In this document: piece after piece, positions 23,980 through 34,777 of the stretch
Layout: each line of letters opens with the position of its first letter
How positions within the stretch are numbered: position 1 is the stretch's first letter
DNA from: Ypsolopha sequella
Lineage: Eukaryota; Arthropoda; Insecta; Lepidoptera; Ypsolophidae
NCBI GenBank assembly: GCA_934047225.1
Contig: OW203990.1
Span: 28,375,045-28,439,044 of the forward strand
Length of the DNA stretch: 64,000 nt
Direction of reading: 5' to 3'
Program-made: the position numbers and the translations under genes
The notes under the pieces: generated by a model
Databases searched by the model: none
Told to the model about the DNA's origin: nothing
Seen by the model: only the letters and a program-made list of their open reading frames with translations

Positions 23980-24530
23980 CAGTCCACACTCAAAAACATT
24001 ACACCCTCCTTCTAGGACATATGTCGTGAGGATATGTTTATGTTTTGTGTAACAAATTATTAAAATGGGTCAGAATTGCAACGTTGCAATTTTTATAAAC
24101 ACTGACTATTTTATTAATGTCGATTGGTGAAATAGACAAAAACAGATGTTCCACATACTTTTGTTGAGTTGGTATTTTGTATGGAACAGCAATTTCTTTT
24201 AGATTTCGGTTCTGCTTCACAGTGTTTGCATAGGTAATCTTTAAAATACCGATAGAAAAATACGTAGCTATTTTCAAATTTAATTAGTAAAGTCATTAAC
24301 AATAGACGGTCATACACGACACATAGGTCATGAAACAGTGGACAGATATCAAAAGTTAAAAACATTCGATCAAACAAAACCGAATATCAGCACACGCACC
24401 GCCCGAGGGAGCAAATAATTAATGATGATTGGCCTTAAATTACGCACTCAAAAGCTATATCTATCCCCCTCGCACGCTACCCTTAACGCATATGCTATCT
24501 CTTCAAACCATCCGTTGCAATTCGGGACTC

Positions 24531-24537
24531 TATAAAA
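24531..24537 (+). promoter_or_regulatory. ato: TATA box of ato
   Basis: TATAAAA, 112 bp before the ATG, which would place transcription start near 24,560. An E-box CATATG lies upstream at 24,489-24,494, a possible site for autoregulation by bHLH proteins. Confidence 0.65.
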
Positions 24538-24612
24538 GAGGGAACAGGTAAGGCCCCAGGTTAGACCCCTGTGGGACGCCACCACGGATACACCTGTCCG
24601 CGCTTTCGTATC

Positions 24613-24620
24613 TGACGTCA
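24613..24620. promoter_or_regulatory. CRE-like palindrome TGACGTCA
   Basis: A perfect 8 bp CREB/ATF-type palindrome in the predicted ato 5' leader, 23 bp before the start codon. The match is exact. Function is inference. Confidence 0.35.
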
Positions 24621-24642
24621 CTCAAATACACTCGCGATCGCA

Positions 24643-25125
24643 ATGGCAGCTGAAACGTACGGGCATCGTATGCTCTACTCAGAGAAAGATATGTTCCCAT
24701 CAGACGTAATGATGGAGTACACTACCGAAGACTGCTACTTGCCCTGGCCGAGGTCCCCTGACTCCGGGCGCTCGAGCTTGGAGCCGTCTCACGATGGAAG
24801 CCTCCAAGAAGACTGCTCCCCGACTCACATCGCATATCGAGGGCTTCCTGGTGACGATATGGCGTTGGAAGACAGTGCTGAGGATGGAGACTTACTCGAA
24901 GGTTCAGGAAAAAGACGAGGGAGGGCAACCAGTGCAGCGGTTTTGAGAAGACGTCGCCTGGCGGCAAATGCAAGGGAAAGGAGGCGGATGCAGAACCTGA
25001 ACAAGGCTTTCGACAGACTACGAGGTCACCTCCCTTCCTTGGGAGCTGATCGTCAACTGTCAAAATACGAGACTCTTCAAATGGCACAAACATACATTGC
25101 GGCGTTATACGAACTACTACAATAG
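24643..25125 (+). CDS. ato: Atonal-family proneural bHLH transcription factor
   Basis: Encodes 160 residues in a single exon. The bHLH domain fills residues 102-160: basic region [19 protein letters not shown], helix 1 [11 protein letters not shown], a short loop, and helix 2 with [17 protein letters not shown]. The protein ends directly after helix 2, as Drosophila Atonal nearly does. MQNLN...AFDRLR and [17 protein letters not shown] favour Atonal over Amos or Cato within the group. Family members bind E-boxes as heterodimers with Daughterless and specify chordotonal organs and photoreceptor founder cells. The N-terminal 100 residues are acidic, Ser/Pro-rich and not conserved. The protein is much shorter than the roughly 310-residue fly orthologue. 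The start ATG has good context (GATCGCAATGGC), with a TATA box 112 bp upstream and stop TAG followed by poly(A) signals. The gene is GC-richer than its flanks. Risk: it could be Amos or Cato. Confidence 0.88.
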   Translation: MAAETYGHRMLYSEKDMFPSDVMMEYTTEDCYLPWPRSPDSGRSSLEPSHDGSLQEDCSPTHIAYRGLPGDDMALEDSAEDGDLLEGSGKRRGRATSAAVLRRRRLAANARERRRMQNLNKAFDRLRGHLPSLGADRQLSKYETLQMAQTYIAALYELLQ

Positions 25126-25761
25126 ATTTCTCTAGGTATGTTTACATGTTCAGTGCTACTTTTTGGTGATAAAGTTTTAATTAAATTTTTGTAGTGATAG
25201 CAATACCTGTATACTGTTCAAATAATTTTTGTCACTGCTAAAAATGTTGCCAAAATTTAGTGAAATCAGATCTTATAAACATTGTAGAAATTAGAAATTA
25301 CAGGGAGATTATTTATTGTTAGAATATGTAAAGTACCAGTTAATGCTCGAAACGTTACCACCTAGCTAAATGTTAATTATAATCGACTGTAACTTTTTTT
25401 TCTCGTGTGTAAATCTTTTGGTGTTGAATTTCCTGTCTACAGTTTCATGTTACCTACACAAAAAACTTAAACGCTTATTTCATGCACTTGGTTTAAGAGT
25501 TGCCACCGATTTATTATAGTTTTAGTAAAGTATTTTAGTGTTATAATGTTTCAATTCTTGACAGTAATTCCGTCCTACCGATATAGGTTTAGTATTATTA
25601 AGTTAATGTTCTTTTATTCATCTTGCCAACGAAAGTATTATTGATTCCAAACTAGTATTAAGGGACATAGAGTCAGTAAAACAAAGTGCTGTTAGATTGT
25701 AGATTGTTTGTAAATATTATATATTAATTAGAAAAATATCGTTTACTTGTTTGGGAATAAA
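25126..25761 (+). other. Probable ato 3' UTR ending at a poly(A) signal
   Basis: AT-rich sequence with several ATTTA-type motifs and an AATAAA at 25,756-25,761, with another candidate AATAAA near 25,838. No repeat was recognised inside, in contrast to most of the window, which supports its being transcribed and under constraint. Confidence 0.45.
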
Positions 25762-27819
25762 TGAATTATGTTAAAATGTTCAATTTTATTGACCTACCCT
25801 TCTATTATTGATTGATTGGGTGATAAACTACCTGAAATAAAGTTTATATTTAAAAATTTACGTTTTACACAAATACACGCATTTAAAGACTGAAACCTCG
25901 TACAAAAGAGTATCTCAGTACTTAAGGCAAAAAATTCATTTTGCAAAAAAAAAAAAACTAGGTCCTAATATGAATTTATCGAATGAAAGACGAGAAGGTA
26001 TAAGTTGAAACAATTGATATTTAGCAAGCATTATTGCTCTATTTATAGAAACGAGCATTAAGACGTATTCCATTTATTATGTGATGTATATAATAGATAC
26101 ACAAGTTTAAACAAAAAATGTATGCAAAGTAGAGTCAGATAATCCTTACTATCAGTTACAAATCTATCCGAAAATAGAAACAAAAGTACCGTGGTGTCAA
26201 AGTGCCCCATTTGCCCCACTTGCCCCAGCAGAGTGACAGGACAATCAGTCAGCTATATGGAAATGAGGCAGCTGTGCAGAGAGCCAGACCCTCCTGCAAG
26301 ACCTATGTCCGGTCGATTGTGTGGTTTCAACGGGGAAATAGGGCAAAGGCTTTTTGATAAGTTATATTTAAGTTCATCTGTCATATGACAAACATAGATC
26401 CCTAATGAATTTACTACTAAACTATGACATTTAATTTTGGTAAACATCATTTTAAGAAATACCGTTAAACTATGAGGTCGCTGTTATTTTAAAATGCTTT
26501 TGAACTGCTAGAAATGTATTAATGATCTTGGATGTGGCCTACTAATTCCTTTTTCGTCTCTCATATTTATTATAATTTTGGTAATCCACCTTTTATTTTA
26601 TTTTATATGAATGAAGGAATGAAATGCACCGATCCCAGCCTGGCTTGACCAGACTCTATTAACGAATTAACCCGAGGACTTACACTAGCACCTGAAGCCC
26701 CATGTTTTATGTGACTACAGGAACCATTGCATATCCAAGAGTAGACCGGGGGGGGGCACTTAATGGTAGGGAAGACCGTGCCCTCAGGTATAGGGCATCA
26801 TGTGGATAGGATAGTAGAGAGTACCGGATATGCATCCTAAAGTACGCCTTGGATAACATATTTATGAGAATCATTATTTTTCAACAGAAAACTATTTTCT
26901 AGGCAAATTTATGTTTTTTTTTTTTTGTTGGAATTTTGAGTATTATTCGACTACACTTTACAGTAAACATTCATGTAACGTGTACCATGTAGAGCATAAA
27001 AACTTCACAAAAAAGTAAAAACTTTTAAAAAGTAACGTTCTTCCCATAATTATTATAATAATTAATATCCGATTATACTATCCGAATATCCGTCAGTGTT
27101 CCGCTCTATCATTAATGCACAAAAGTGTGAACTTAATCACAGAGGCTGTCACTCTTTGACAGCTCCTCAGTATCTGAAACGTCTTAATTTCGCACCAAAA
27201 CTTCTGTCAAAAGTACCTCCACAATAAAAACTTGACAGTCATCATATCATTCATATGCATTTTGCCAAGCTTATTGAAATTTTGATACCTTATTATTAAA
27301 GCTATCACCTTTTCACAACTCATTGTTGCTTTCGATACAACCTTATTTTCACATCGCAATCCGAAGGTCTTATTTTTTCATTGAATAGGGGTCATAATTC
27401 TAAGGTTCTCGGGCTCTATGTACATTCAACTTGACATCTAACTACTGCGCATGTGCCGTGGTACACCAGGCTGCTCTGATTGGTCGGAGCTCTGCCAATC
27501 ACGGGACAGCTCATAGAGCACCATCGATTCAATTGTCGAATTGAACATAGAGATTAGCTTGGGGGTACTGATATGGTACAGAAACATTAATGGGGGTGCC
27601 TTAAAAAAGCGGTAAGCATAATTTAAAAGTAAATCAAGACATTTTCTGTCTTAGAAAACCGTTTTTGACTGTAATTAAAACATTGAGGATATTTTAACAC
27701 CTTTCTATGTCAGGGGTTGATGAAGGTTTCATATAATAAGGGTTGTTCTAATAGTTACGTTGTAATTTTGTTAATTATTGAAATCTTCATTTGATAGATG
27801 GAATTAAGGAAATTTCAAA
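25762..27819. other. Noncoding stretch downstream of ato
   Basis: No supported gene. Positions 27,413-27,555 have weakly complementary ends (CTCTATGTACATTCAACTTG against CTCTATGTTCAATTCGAC in reverse) and may be a decayed MITE. Confidence 0.35.
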
Positions 27820-28040
27820 CTTTATTCAACCGATAAAACTGTTACGGAATCATTAAAGCCGATTTTGAAGGCTTAAATTTTAGTTTTAATGTTGTCATAA
27901 CTAAATGTTCTTCATTGCAAAATAGTCCTTAAGTATGACGAACAGAAGCTTAATTACTTTGAAATAATTTGAGTTTTGACAGCACGAAAACTAAAATTAA
28001 AGCCTTCAGAATCAGTTTTATTGTCTAGTTGATTCCTTCC
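27820..28040. repeat. Imperfect inverted repeat, probable MITE
   Basis: GATTTTGAAGGCTTAAATTT at about 27,862 is matched in reverse complement near 27,990-28,017 (AATTAAAGCCTTCAGAATC). The pairing extends outward to CGATAAAACTGTTACGG and its diverged partner. Arms are about 70 bp. Confidence 0.55.
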
Positions 28041-28194
28041 TGGTATCTTTTGATTGTTTGTAGATATTTATTATATCTACTTTTAATCATTCTTAACAGC
28101 TTACTCAAAATGTAATGAAATAATTGAAAGCCAACTTCTCGCACCTAATTTAAGCATATTCTTGGTACAAACGGACCAAGTTTAGTCGACAGTA

Positions 28195-28400
28195 TAATTG
28201 TATACGTTTCCTGTCTGTCCGTCCGTCTGTCTGTCCGTTTGTACGATAATCCAGGTCCAGTTTAAGTTAAGTTCAATCGAAACGTAATTGTTTAATGACC
28301 GATTTACTCGAGAGATTATCCCGAAAAATTTGCGGGTACCTGTGTGGAGTTCTTTATTCGTTAGATGCGTATGGGGTTCCTTAACGGAATTATGGGACCA
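28195..28400 (-). repeat. Retroelement-derived repeat with CTGTCCGTCCG block
   Basis: A run of GTCCGTCCGTCTGTCTGTCC with GGTTCCTTAACGGAATTATG downstream. This combination occurs in the family G type of lepidopteran repeats and in RTE-related tails. Limits approximate. Confidence 0.45.
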
Positions 28401-28614
28401 TCCTTTTGACATATTTTAGCACCTTAATTTATAATCATTTTTAACAGTACAGTAATCAGTTTTAAACATTCTTCTCTCTGTTATCGATGGTTCTAAGGTT
28501 ATCGAGTTATAACAAAATAGATTACAGCTTCCGCCTGATAAAGGTCACTCTTAAGATTTTTTATTACCTGTTATTGAGCGAGCACGTCAGTTTGCTTCAA
28601 GTAGAACTGAACTC

Positions 28615-28715
28615 TATGAAGTTTTATTATAGTTTAAAATAGCGCGCTCTGAGCCGTGGTTGGCGACAACCGAAGCATCGAAAGCTTTCAAAAAGCGCGT
28701 GTTTCACACAAAAAA
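28615..28715 (+). mobile_element. SINE family I, partial copy
   Basis: AGTTTAAAATAGCGCGCTCT and AAAAAGCGCGTGTTTCACAC match 54,500-54,555 of the full copy. Confidence 0.5.
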
Positions 28716-28928
28716 AAATTGCGGTGAAAATAATGGTTATTTTTTTATGTAAGTAAAACATTCTGAGCCTGCTTTATATTATTGAGATCAGTTATTATGC
28801 AAAGGTTTATGATCTAATTTAAATTGCCCGTATTAATTGAATAATAGCGGTTTATTGTACAGTTTGGAAGTAACATTGATTTTTTTTTCAATCAAGAAAA
28901 TTTAATGGAGTCAAGTTTTTGCCACATT

Positions 28929-29064
28929 CTGGGCATAGCATCAGTCTGGGCGTAGCATCAGTCTGGGCATAGCATCAGTCTGGGCATAGCATCAGTCTGG
29001 GCGTAGCATCAGTCTGGGCATAGTATCGGTCTGGATATAGCATCAGTCTGGGCATAGTATCAGT
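28929..29064. repeat. 17 bp tandem array, 8 copies
   Basis: The unit is CTGGGCATAGCATCAGT with A/G variation at the seventh base and some C/T changes. The array spans 136 bp, exactly eight units. Confidence 0.95.
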
Positions 29065-30261
29065 CCCCAATAGCAATCTTTAGCACATATTTGTTTCAGA
29101 GTGATTGTTCAAGTATTGTTGGTGTAACGGACATGATGTCATGTAAAACAATATGAAGACAGAAACGTCGAGATTTTCTCGTAAAATTTTAATCTTAAAT
29201 GATGTCTTGATGGTGGACACTCACCCTAATTTTAGTGATATAAATGTATCGAGACTTATTAATTAAACCGTAACTGCAACAAAGTCAGTAGTCGAAATGA
29301 AAAATGGTAACATTAGAATTAATAACGACCGCCCCGGAAGATAAGGGCGTTACAGAAAACATCAATATTAAGAAACAAACATTTAGAACTTCAATAAAAA
29401 CTGTAATTTCCCTTTTCAAGAAGACCACCGAATATTAAAAAACAAAATTTAATAAGACTTTGATTAAAACGACTTTATTAAATGTATGAATTATTTCGTT
29501 AGACGAATGTGGGTGTTCCTAATTGTTTTTTAATGATTCGCAGTCATATCAGGGACTAAGGAAGTATATCGCAGTGTAAGTTATTAAAATGAAAAAGAAG
29601 AAGAGGCGGTGTGCAGGAGTTAAAAAGATTTATCTAGGGCAAGAAGGCTCCTTAAGATAAAAGAGGAAGGATAAAACAGGATATTTTTACAGTTTCCTTA
29701 TTAATAAAAAGGTATCAGAGCGAAATATTTTTTTAAAAACTGATTCAACACTCCCGTTTTGTTTTTGTTGACTACACGCCAACTGTTTCAGTAATCGTTT
29801 TGCAAAATAGTTTAGGCTGACTTGCATTAATATTTAGCACTACGCTTTTGACAGAAATTTATAGACTGACAGATCGTAAGCCCGATTTAGTGACAATATC
29901 TAGATTTTAGACTTTGGTGCAAGCCACCCATGAGCTGGGTTTACATTTTAGCTAGTTAGAAGTAGCGTACTAGGTATCTACTTTACCAAGTGCATTCATT
30001 AGCCACTCTACTCTCCCAGCTACTAGCTTTTGTAACTGTTTACATTAAGGGTCCGTATGATATCAAATACACAACTTCAAATGACCATTTCACATTGTTT
30101 AATATAGATAATGTAGTTAGAAGACTGATATGTTTTGATAGGTTCATCTTAGAAAAAACGAAAAAGCTTTAAGTTCACTCGATTACGTAGCTTCACCTCT
30201 AAATTGTATGTTTTTTGAGTGTCAAAGGGCTTTCCTTAAATCATAAAACCTTGAAATTAGT
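29065..30261. other. Noncoding stretch
   Basis: No gene, repeat or structured element recognised. Confidence 0.4.
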
Positions 30262-30470
30262 AATAAGAATAAGGGAACAAATGACCTCAGTGGTCAGTCT
30301 AATAATATTTTAATAATTTTATCTAAAAGCCGAGTTACTAAATAAAACCTCAGTTTGTCTTTCTTGGTGGTCGTAAACCACGGCTGAGAGCGCGCAAGAA
30401 TGCAAAATGAGGTGCTCAATCTGACTTTATATACAGCCTTAAGCTACCAGCGTAAACTAGAAGTAGAATG
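30262..30470 (-). mobile_element. SINE family I, reverse copy lacking its head
   Basis: The minus strand is collinear with 54,418-54,660: TATATAAAGTCAGATTGAGC, CACCTCATTTTGCATTCTTG, AATTATTAAAATATTATTAG. The tRNA-like head is absent, so the copy is 5'-truncated. Confidence 0.65.
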
Positions 30471-30673
30471 TCACCTGACGCGAGTTTAAATAATATAATC
30501 GTAGTAGTCAAACTCGTTACCAACTATATCAAAATAATGGGTAAAATACTGATACATGTTGTTTTTGAATTCACCAAAACTAACAGTGAATCCAAATAAA
30601 CATCATCATCATCGTCATTGGGTGCCAACTTCAAAATGACGTTTGGAGGTGAGTACGCTAAATTGCGTGCGAT

Positions 30674-31230
30674 TAGGGTCACCATTTCGAATTTTTAAAA
30701 ACCCTGACAAAAAGCCGGACATTTCAAAAAAGTCTGGACGGTTTAGTCACAAAATAAAAAAGGGGTGTGCAGAAGTGAAAACTTCATCAAGGCGGTCGCC
30801 GAGCGAGTATAGCAGAGAAGCGTTGGCTATATCTCTCTCGCTCCCTTACTCGATTCGAGCCGACTTTACACGAACAAACGTTACATAGCCGAGCGTGACG
30901 CCTCAGTCTTGTTCAGTGCCCATAAAAAAAGTGCTCGGCGCGCCTAAAGAAGTTTTCACTTCAATAATAAATCACACGCGCAGCGCACGTTTTACAGGTA
31001 TATCATGCGTGAACCTGATTAACCAATTACAGTATTTAGTGTAATAAAGATTGAAGACTGATTTTTAACATTTTAATTTAGCATGTTTGATTTTAAAGTA
31101 ATTTAATGCGAAAATATACATTTATTCCATCTCAGTCAAAAATCCGGACAAATTGAAAAGCTGGATAAAGTCCGGATGGAGGGCCTAAAGCCGGACATTT
31201 CCGAACAAATCTGGACGAATGGTAACCCTA
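30674..31230. mobile_element. hAT MITE, 557 bp, with perfect 8 bp target duplication
   Basis: Left end TAGGGTCACCATTTCG, right end CGAATGGTAACCCTA. Inner arms share the GCCGGACATTTC motif and its complement. The flanks are CGTGCGAT at 30,666-30,673 and CGTGCGAT at 31,231-31,238, an exact 8 bp target-site duplication as made by hAT transposases. No transposase frame is present. The interior includes a GC-rich block (30,780-30,960) unlike the flanks. Confidence 0.9.
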
Positions 31231-31304
31231 CGTGCGATCCATTTTAGTATCCTATAAGTCTCTGAAACGAAATAAACATGTTGTACCTTAAATAATATGG
31301 TTAT

Positions 31305-31705
31305 GTCGCAGGCAAACAGTAAAATTCCACCGTTTACAAACGGCATTGTCAGTAATTAAACGCTCATTATTTTGCAATTTGACGAATCTTAGTCAAATAG
31401 TAGAATTCGGCATTTTCTAATTTGCCTAGGCATATAGTAATTCTGTTAGAAACTTTGAGGGTCGCCCACCCCGCTCCGCTCCGCTTCGCTCAGCTCCCAA
31501 TAGGTATGTCTCCGCTCGTCGTCGCACCTATTTTTCACTTTTGGATGAAGACTTTCGATTTCGGCATTTTAGAAAATGACGAAGTCATTTTACAAACGGT
31601 GAGCATTTTTCAATTTGCCGAACGGCTAATTGCAAAACAGCAAGCGTTTAGAAACTGACGACGCCGTTTGTAAACGGCGGAATTTTACTATTTGCCTGCC
31701 GCAGA
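31305..31705. mobile_element. Terminal-inverted-repeat element, about 400 bp
   Basis: Left arm TCGCAGGCAAACAGTAAAAT through CCGTTTACAAACGGCATTGT. The right arm is its near reverse complement (CGCCGTTTGTAAACGGCGGA, then TTTGCCTGCCGC). Arms run at least 85 bp. The internal CCGTTTACAAACGG is itself palindromic. Non-autonomous; superfamily not determined. Confidence 0.8.
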
Positions 31706-33463
31706 TATACCAATAAACTGACCCTGGTTAAAAATAACAAATAGAATAGATAAGGCTCTATTTCACCTGTCAGCACAAAGGCCTGCACAAAATTACCACC
31801 ACCTCTATCTCTATATCTGTATCTATCTCTGAGAACATCTACAAACTGCGTAGTGTAATTTATCGCATTTAAATGAGCATAAAAATTATCTCAATACAAA
31901 TCTTTATCGGTTACTAAACTAAAACAAACAATAAAATACAAAAGACGAAGTTGAAGCGGGATGGAGCCTTACAGAGGAAAGAGACGGGTTTTGAACAGTT
32001 CTTCCGGTTGTCTTGCGCAGGTGACACGAAATTTATTCCGAATTTGAAAACCGAAAGATATTTTATTCGAAATGATTCAAACGGCTTTTTAAATATGGAC
32101 ATCCTTTACGCTGCGACCGCAGTTGACAGTTTTATTTGTCGTCGACAAAAATTGCCACAAAAAAGCATTTGATTTATTTGAAAATAATTCGGTTCTGATC
32201 TGCGAGAGGTTCCGTAGGACACGAAACGATTATGTCACTAGGTATCGCGGGGAAAAAAATTCAGCTTTTCACGATAAATATCGCAAATTTCTCGTACGAA
32301 CAGAATAAATTGAATTTAATTTAAGAATAAATTAAATTCGTTGGTGAAACGAGGGTGTACGAGTATTGATATTGCTAGTGAAAATACCTCTGACACCTCC
32401 TGGGAATCATAATACATTGTTAAGGTTAATTACTAGCACTGTAAAATTGGCGGGAAAATCGTAAAATGCACTAAATCACTAAAATCCGTGTTTTTTGCAA
32501 ATATTTTGTGTCTATCTAGTAGTAGTGCCAATATTCCAATTATTTGGAAATTAATTTACAAATAATTTTCAAAACAAATGAGTTTAAATTAGAATATAGA
32601 ATTATTCTAACATGCCAATTCTATAATATGAAATAAAAAATACTTAAATCATATTAAAAAGAAATGAAAATATCAAATTAAAGAAAAAACATTCAGATGT
32701 TTCTCTTCATTTTTAAAAACCGTGTCTGTTTATGTGATTAGTTCTCCATTTTATCCCGTAATTGACGAGAAAAGAGGGAAAAAAAAACTTTTTTTTTCCT
32801 ATATATGATAAATATGTAAAAACGTTGGAGATGAGGAATAAAAGTTTCAACTAATACGTAAATAATAAATAACTTGGTCAATTGGCTACAGTAGACAAAA
32901 ACCAACACAAATGGTAAATTGAGATAGGTTAAAACATTTTGATCTATTCAAATTTAAATAGTTTATTATGCAAAGCAGGTATATATAATTCACTTTTTAC
33001 ACGTCAAATTTAATCTATTACTTGTACATGTTGTAAACAGGTTGTAGATAAAGAAAACACATAGTTAAGCTCACAATCTGTGTAGTAATTACAACAATTT
33101 ATTTTTTTATGTTGTATTACCCATATCCTTTATTTCTGTCAATAATGTACCTATGTATATATCATACAACCTTATTCCCTGAATAAATCTGTTCCTAAAA
33201 GTCACTTCTGTACGATCTTGAGCATCCATTTTCTGTTATCATCATTGAGATATCGTGGGACTGCACACCGCTGAGACCCAGGTTCGACACTTTCTCTGGG
33301 AGGGTCGTAAATCTCCCCTTATAATGATTTGACGGGATATTTTTATGATTTTTGTCCCGAAGATGGTATCTGCTCAGTTTTGTTAGGCATCGACTTTTGC
33401 CGCGTTTTGGCACCTGCCTGTTTTGGTGATTTGTAATTATTGGTTTTAAATTTACTGAATTTA
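31706..33463. other. Noncoding stretch with repeat fragments
   Basis: Holds a family D fragment at 32,335-32,415 (GACACCTCCTGGGAATCAT) and a reverse-oriented family L tail at 32,945-33,012. Between 31,950 and 32,310 two short frames in different phases have protein-like composition but no recognisable motif. Confidence 0.4.
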
Positions 33464-33468
33464 CATTC

Positions 33469-34155
33469 TGTTCAGAATAAAATGTATATTTCGGAACGCA
33501 TCCATCAATGGTCTATATATTTTGTCTATGGACTTGGAGCTGTCAAAAACGAGGGACGTGGAATTTTCTTGGTATAGATCGCGGACGATTTTAATATGTG
33601 TTATTAAGGGCTTAATAGAAGGGAAATCGGTGCGGACATCGTAAAAAACAGTATTCAGTCAATGGTTGATGTTATTTTGGCGTGAAGGCCACTTTTTTGT
33701 GAATTTCATGTGTGTGTGTGACATAACCTGTGTCCACGCGGCTTCCGACAAGTGGACTTGTTAATTACTATTTCTGGGTTCGGATGCATCCTGGGGTAGG
33801 AGGTTTGTGTTTAGATTCATCGTGGAAGGTGATCTACGTGTCACGGCACCGACACGCCTTGGTCTCCGCAGCGAAGGGTCTTCGTGCGAGGACTACTTGA
33901 TGAGGTCATCATACAACTGTCTGGTAGGACATTTTATATTAAATATTAGAATATAAGATACTTGTATACTATAAATCTGGGACAGCTATGGGCCCCTGCT
34001 CCAGCTGCAAGTATCGCCCTTTAGCATACAATTAGTGGTGTCTGAGCGTGGTTATGGAATCCTCGCACTAGTGACGCTGATACCCGTCACTAGTCAGTAT
34101 TACCATTTTTTGTAAGCTACAATTTGTGGTAGCAACGAGCACTTTTTACCATACA
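33469..34155 (+). repeat. 5' LTR of BEL element
   Basis: 687 bp, starts TGTTCAGAATAAAATG, ends CTTTTTACCATACA. Line-by-line comparison with 38,198-38,884 shows no difference. Confidence 0.95.
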
Positions 34156-34160
34156 AGCTT

Positions 34161-34178
34161 TGGTAGCAGAGCGTGGTT
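34161..34178 (+). other. Primer binding site of BEL element
   Basis: TGGTAGCAGAGCGTGGTT starts 5 nt after the LTR with TGG, complementary to a tRNA CCA end. The tRNA species was not identified. Confidence 0.6.
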
Positions 34179-34777
34179 GTAGCCCACCTTTGGATTATAT
34201 TCATTTAAACAGTGGAACTGGGCGGCCCCAGTGTCATTGAACTGTTAACATAGCTAGGCTATTTACATGTACATGTAGCAATTACAAATTGGATTTGTTT
34301 AGTGCTTTGAGTAGATAATTGATTACCGGAGGGTACCACATTGATGTGGTTCAGTAATATCAGTATAAATTGTTAATTTAGTACATATCAAGTGTTCTTG
34401 TATTGCAATAACATTATATCATATAACGGTTTATATTATAGATTGGAAATCAACTTGTTAGCTAATATACGGTTATCTTGGCTTGAATTTATGTACTTAC
34501 AAGCATGTATACAAGTGCATAGTGGAATGTGCATTCGGGTTTGTGTGTATTGTATACACCAAATATAATTTAAATTTGGTAATATAGAATTAGGTAGGAA
34601 CCTATTTGTTTGTTTAGTATTGACGGACAGTACATACATTGGTAATTGGGAATTAATTTTGCTAATTAAATTCTATTTATAGGTAGGGTACCTATTGAGC
34701 AGTGCTTCTGTATTTTGTGCCGTGTCAGGGTGTTTGCTAAATAGTTTTTATTTATACATTTCCCGGTTCATTGCGGC

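Noticed and set aside
31951..32308. Two adjoining short frames that might be a decayed gene
   Set aside because: They lie in different phases, lack motifs, and no repeat or gene family was recognised.
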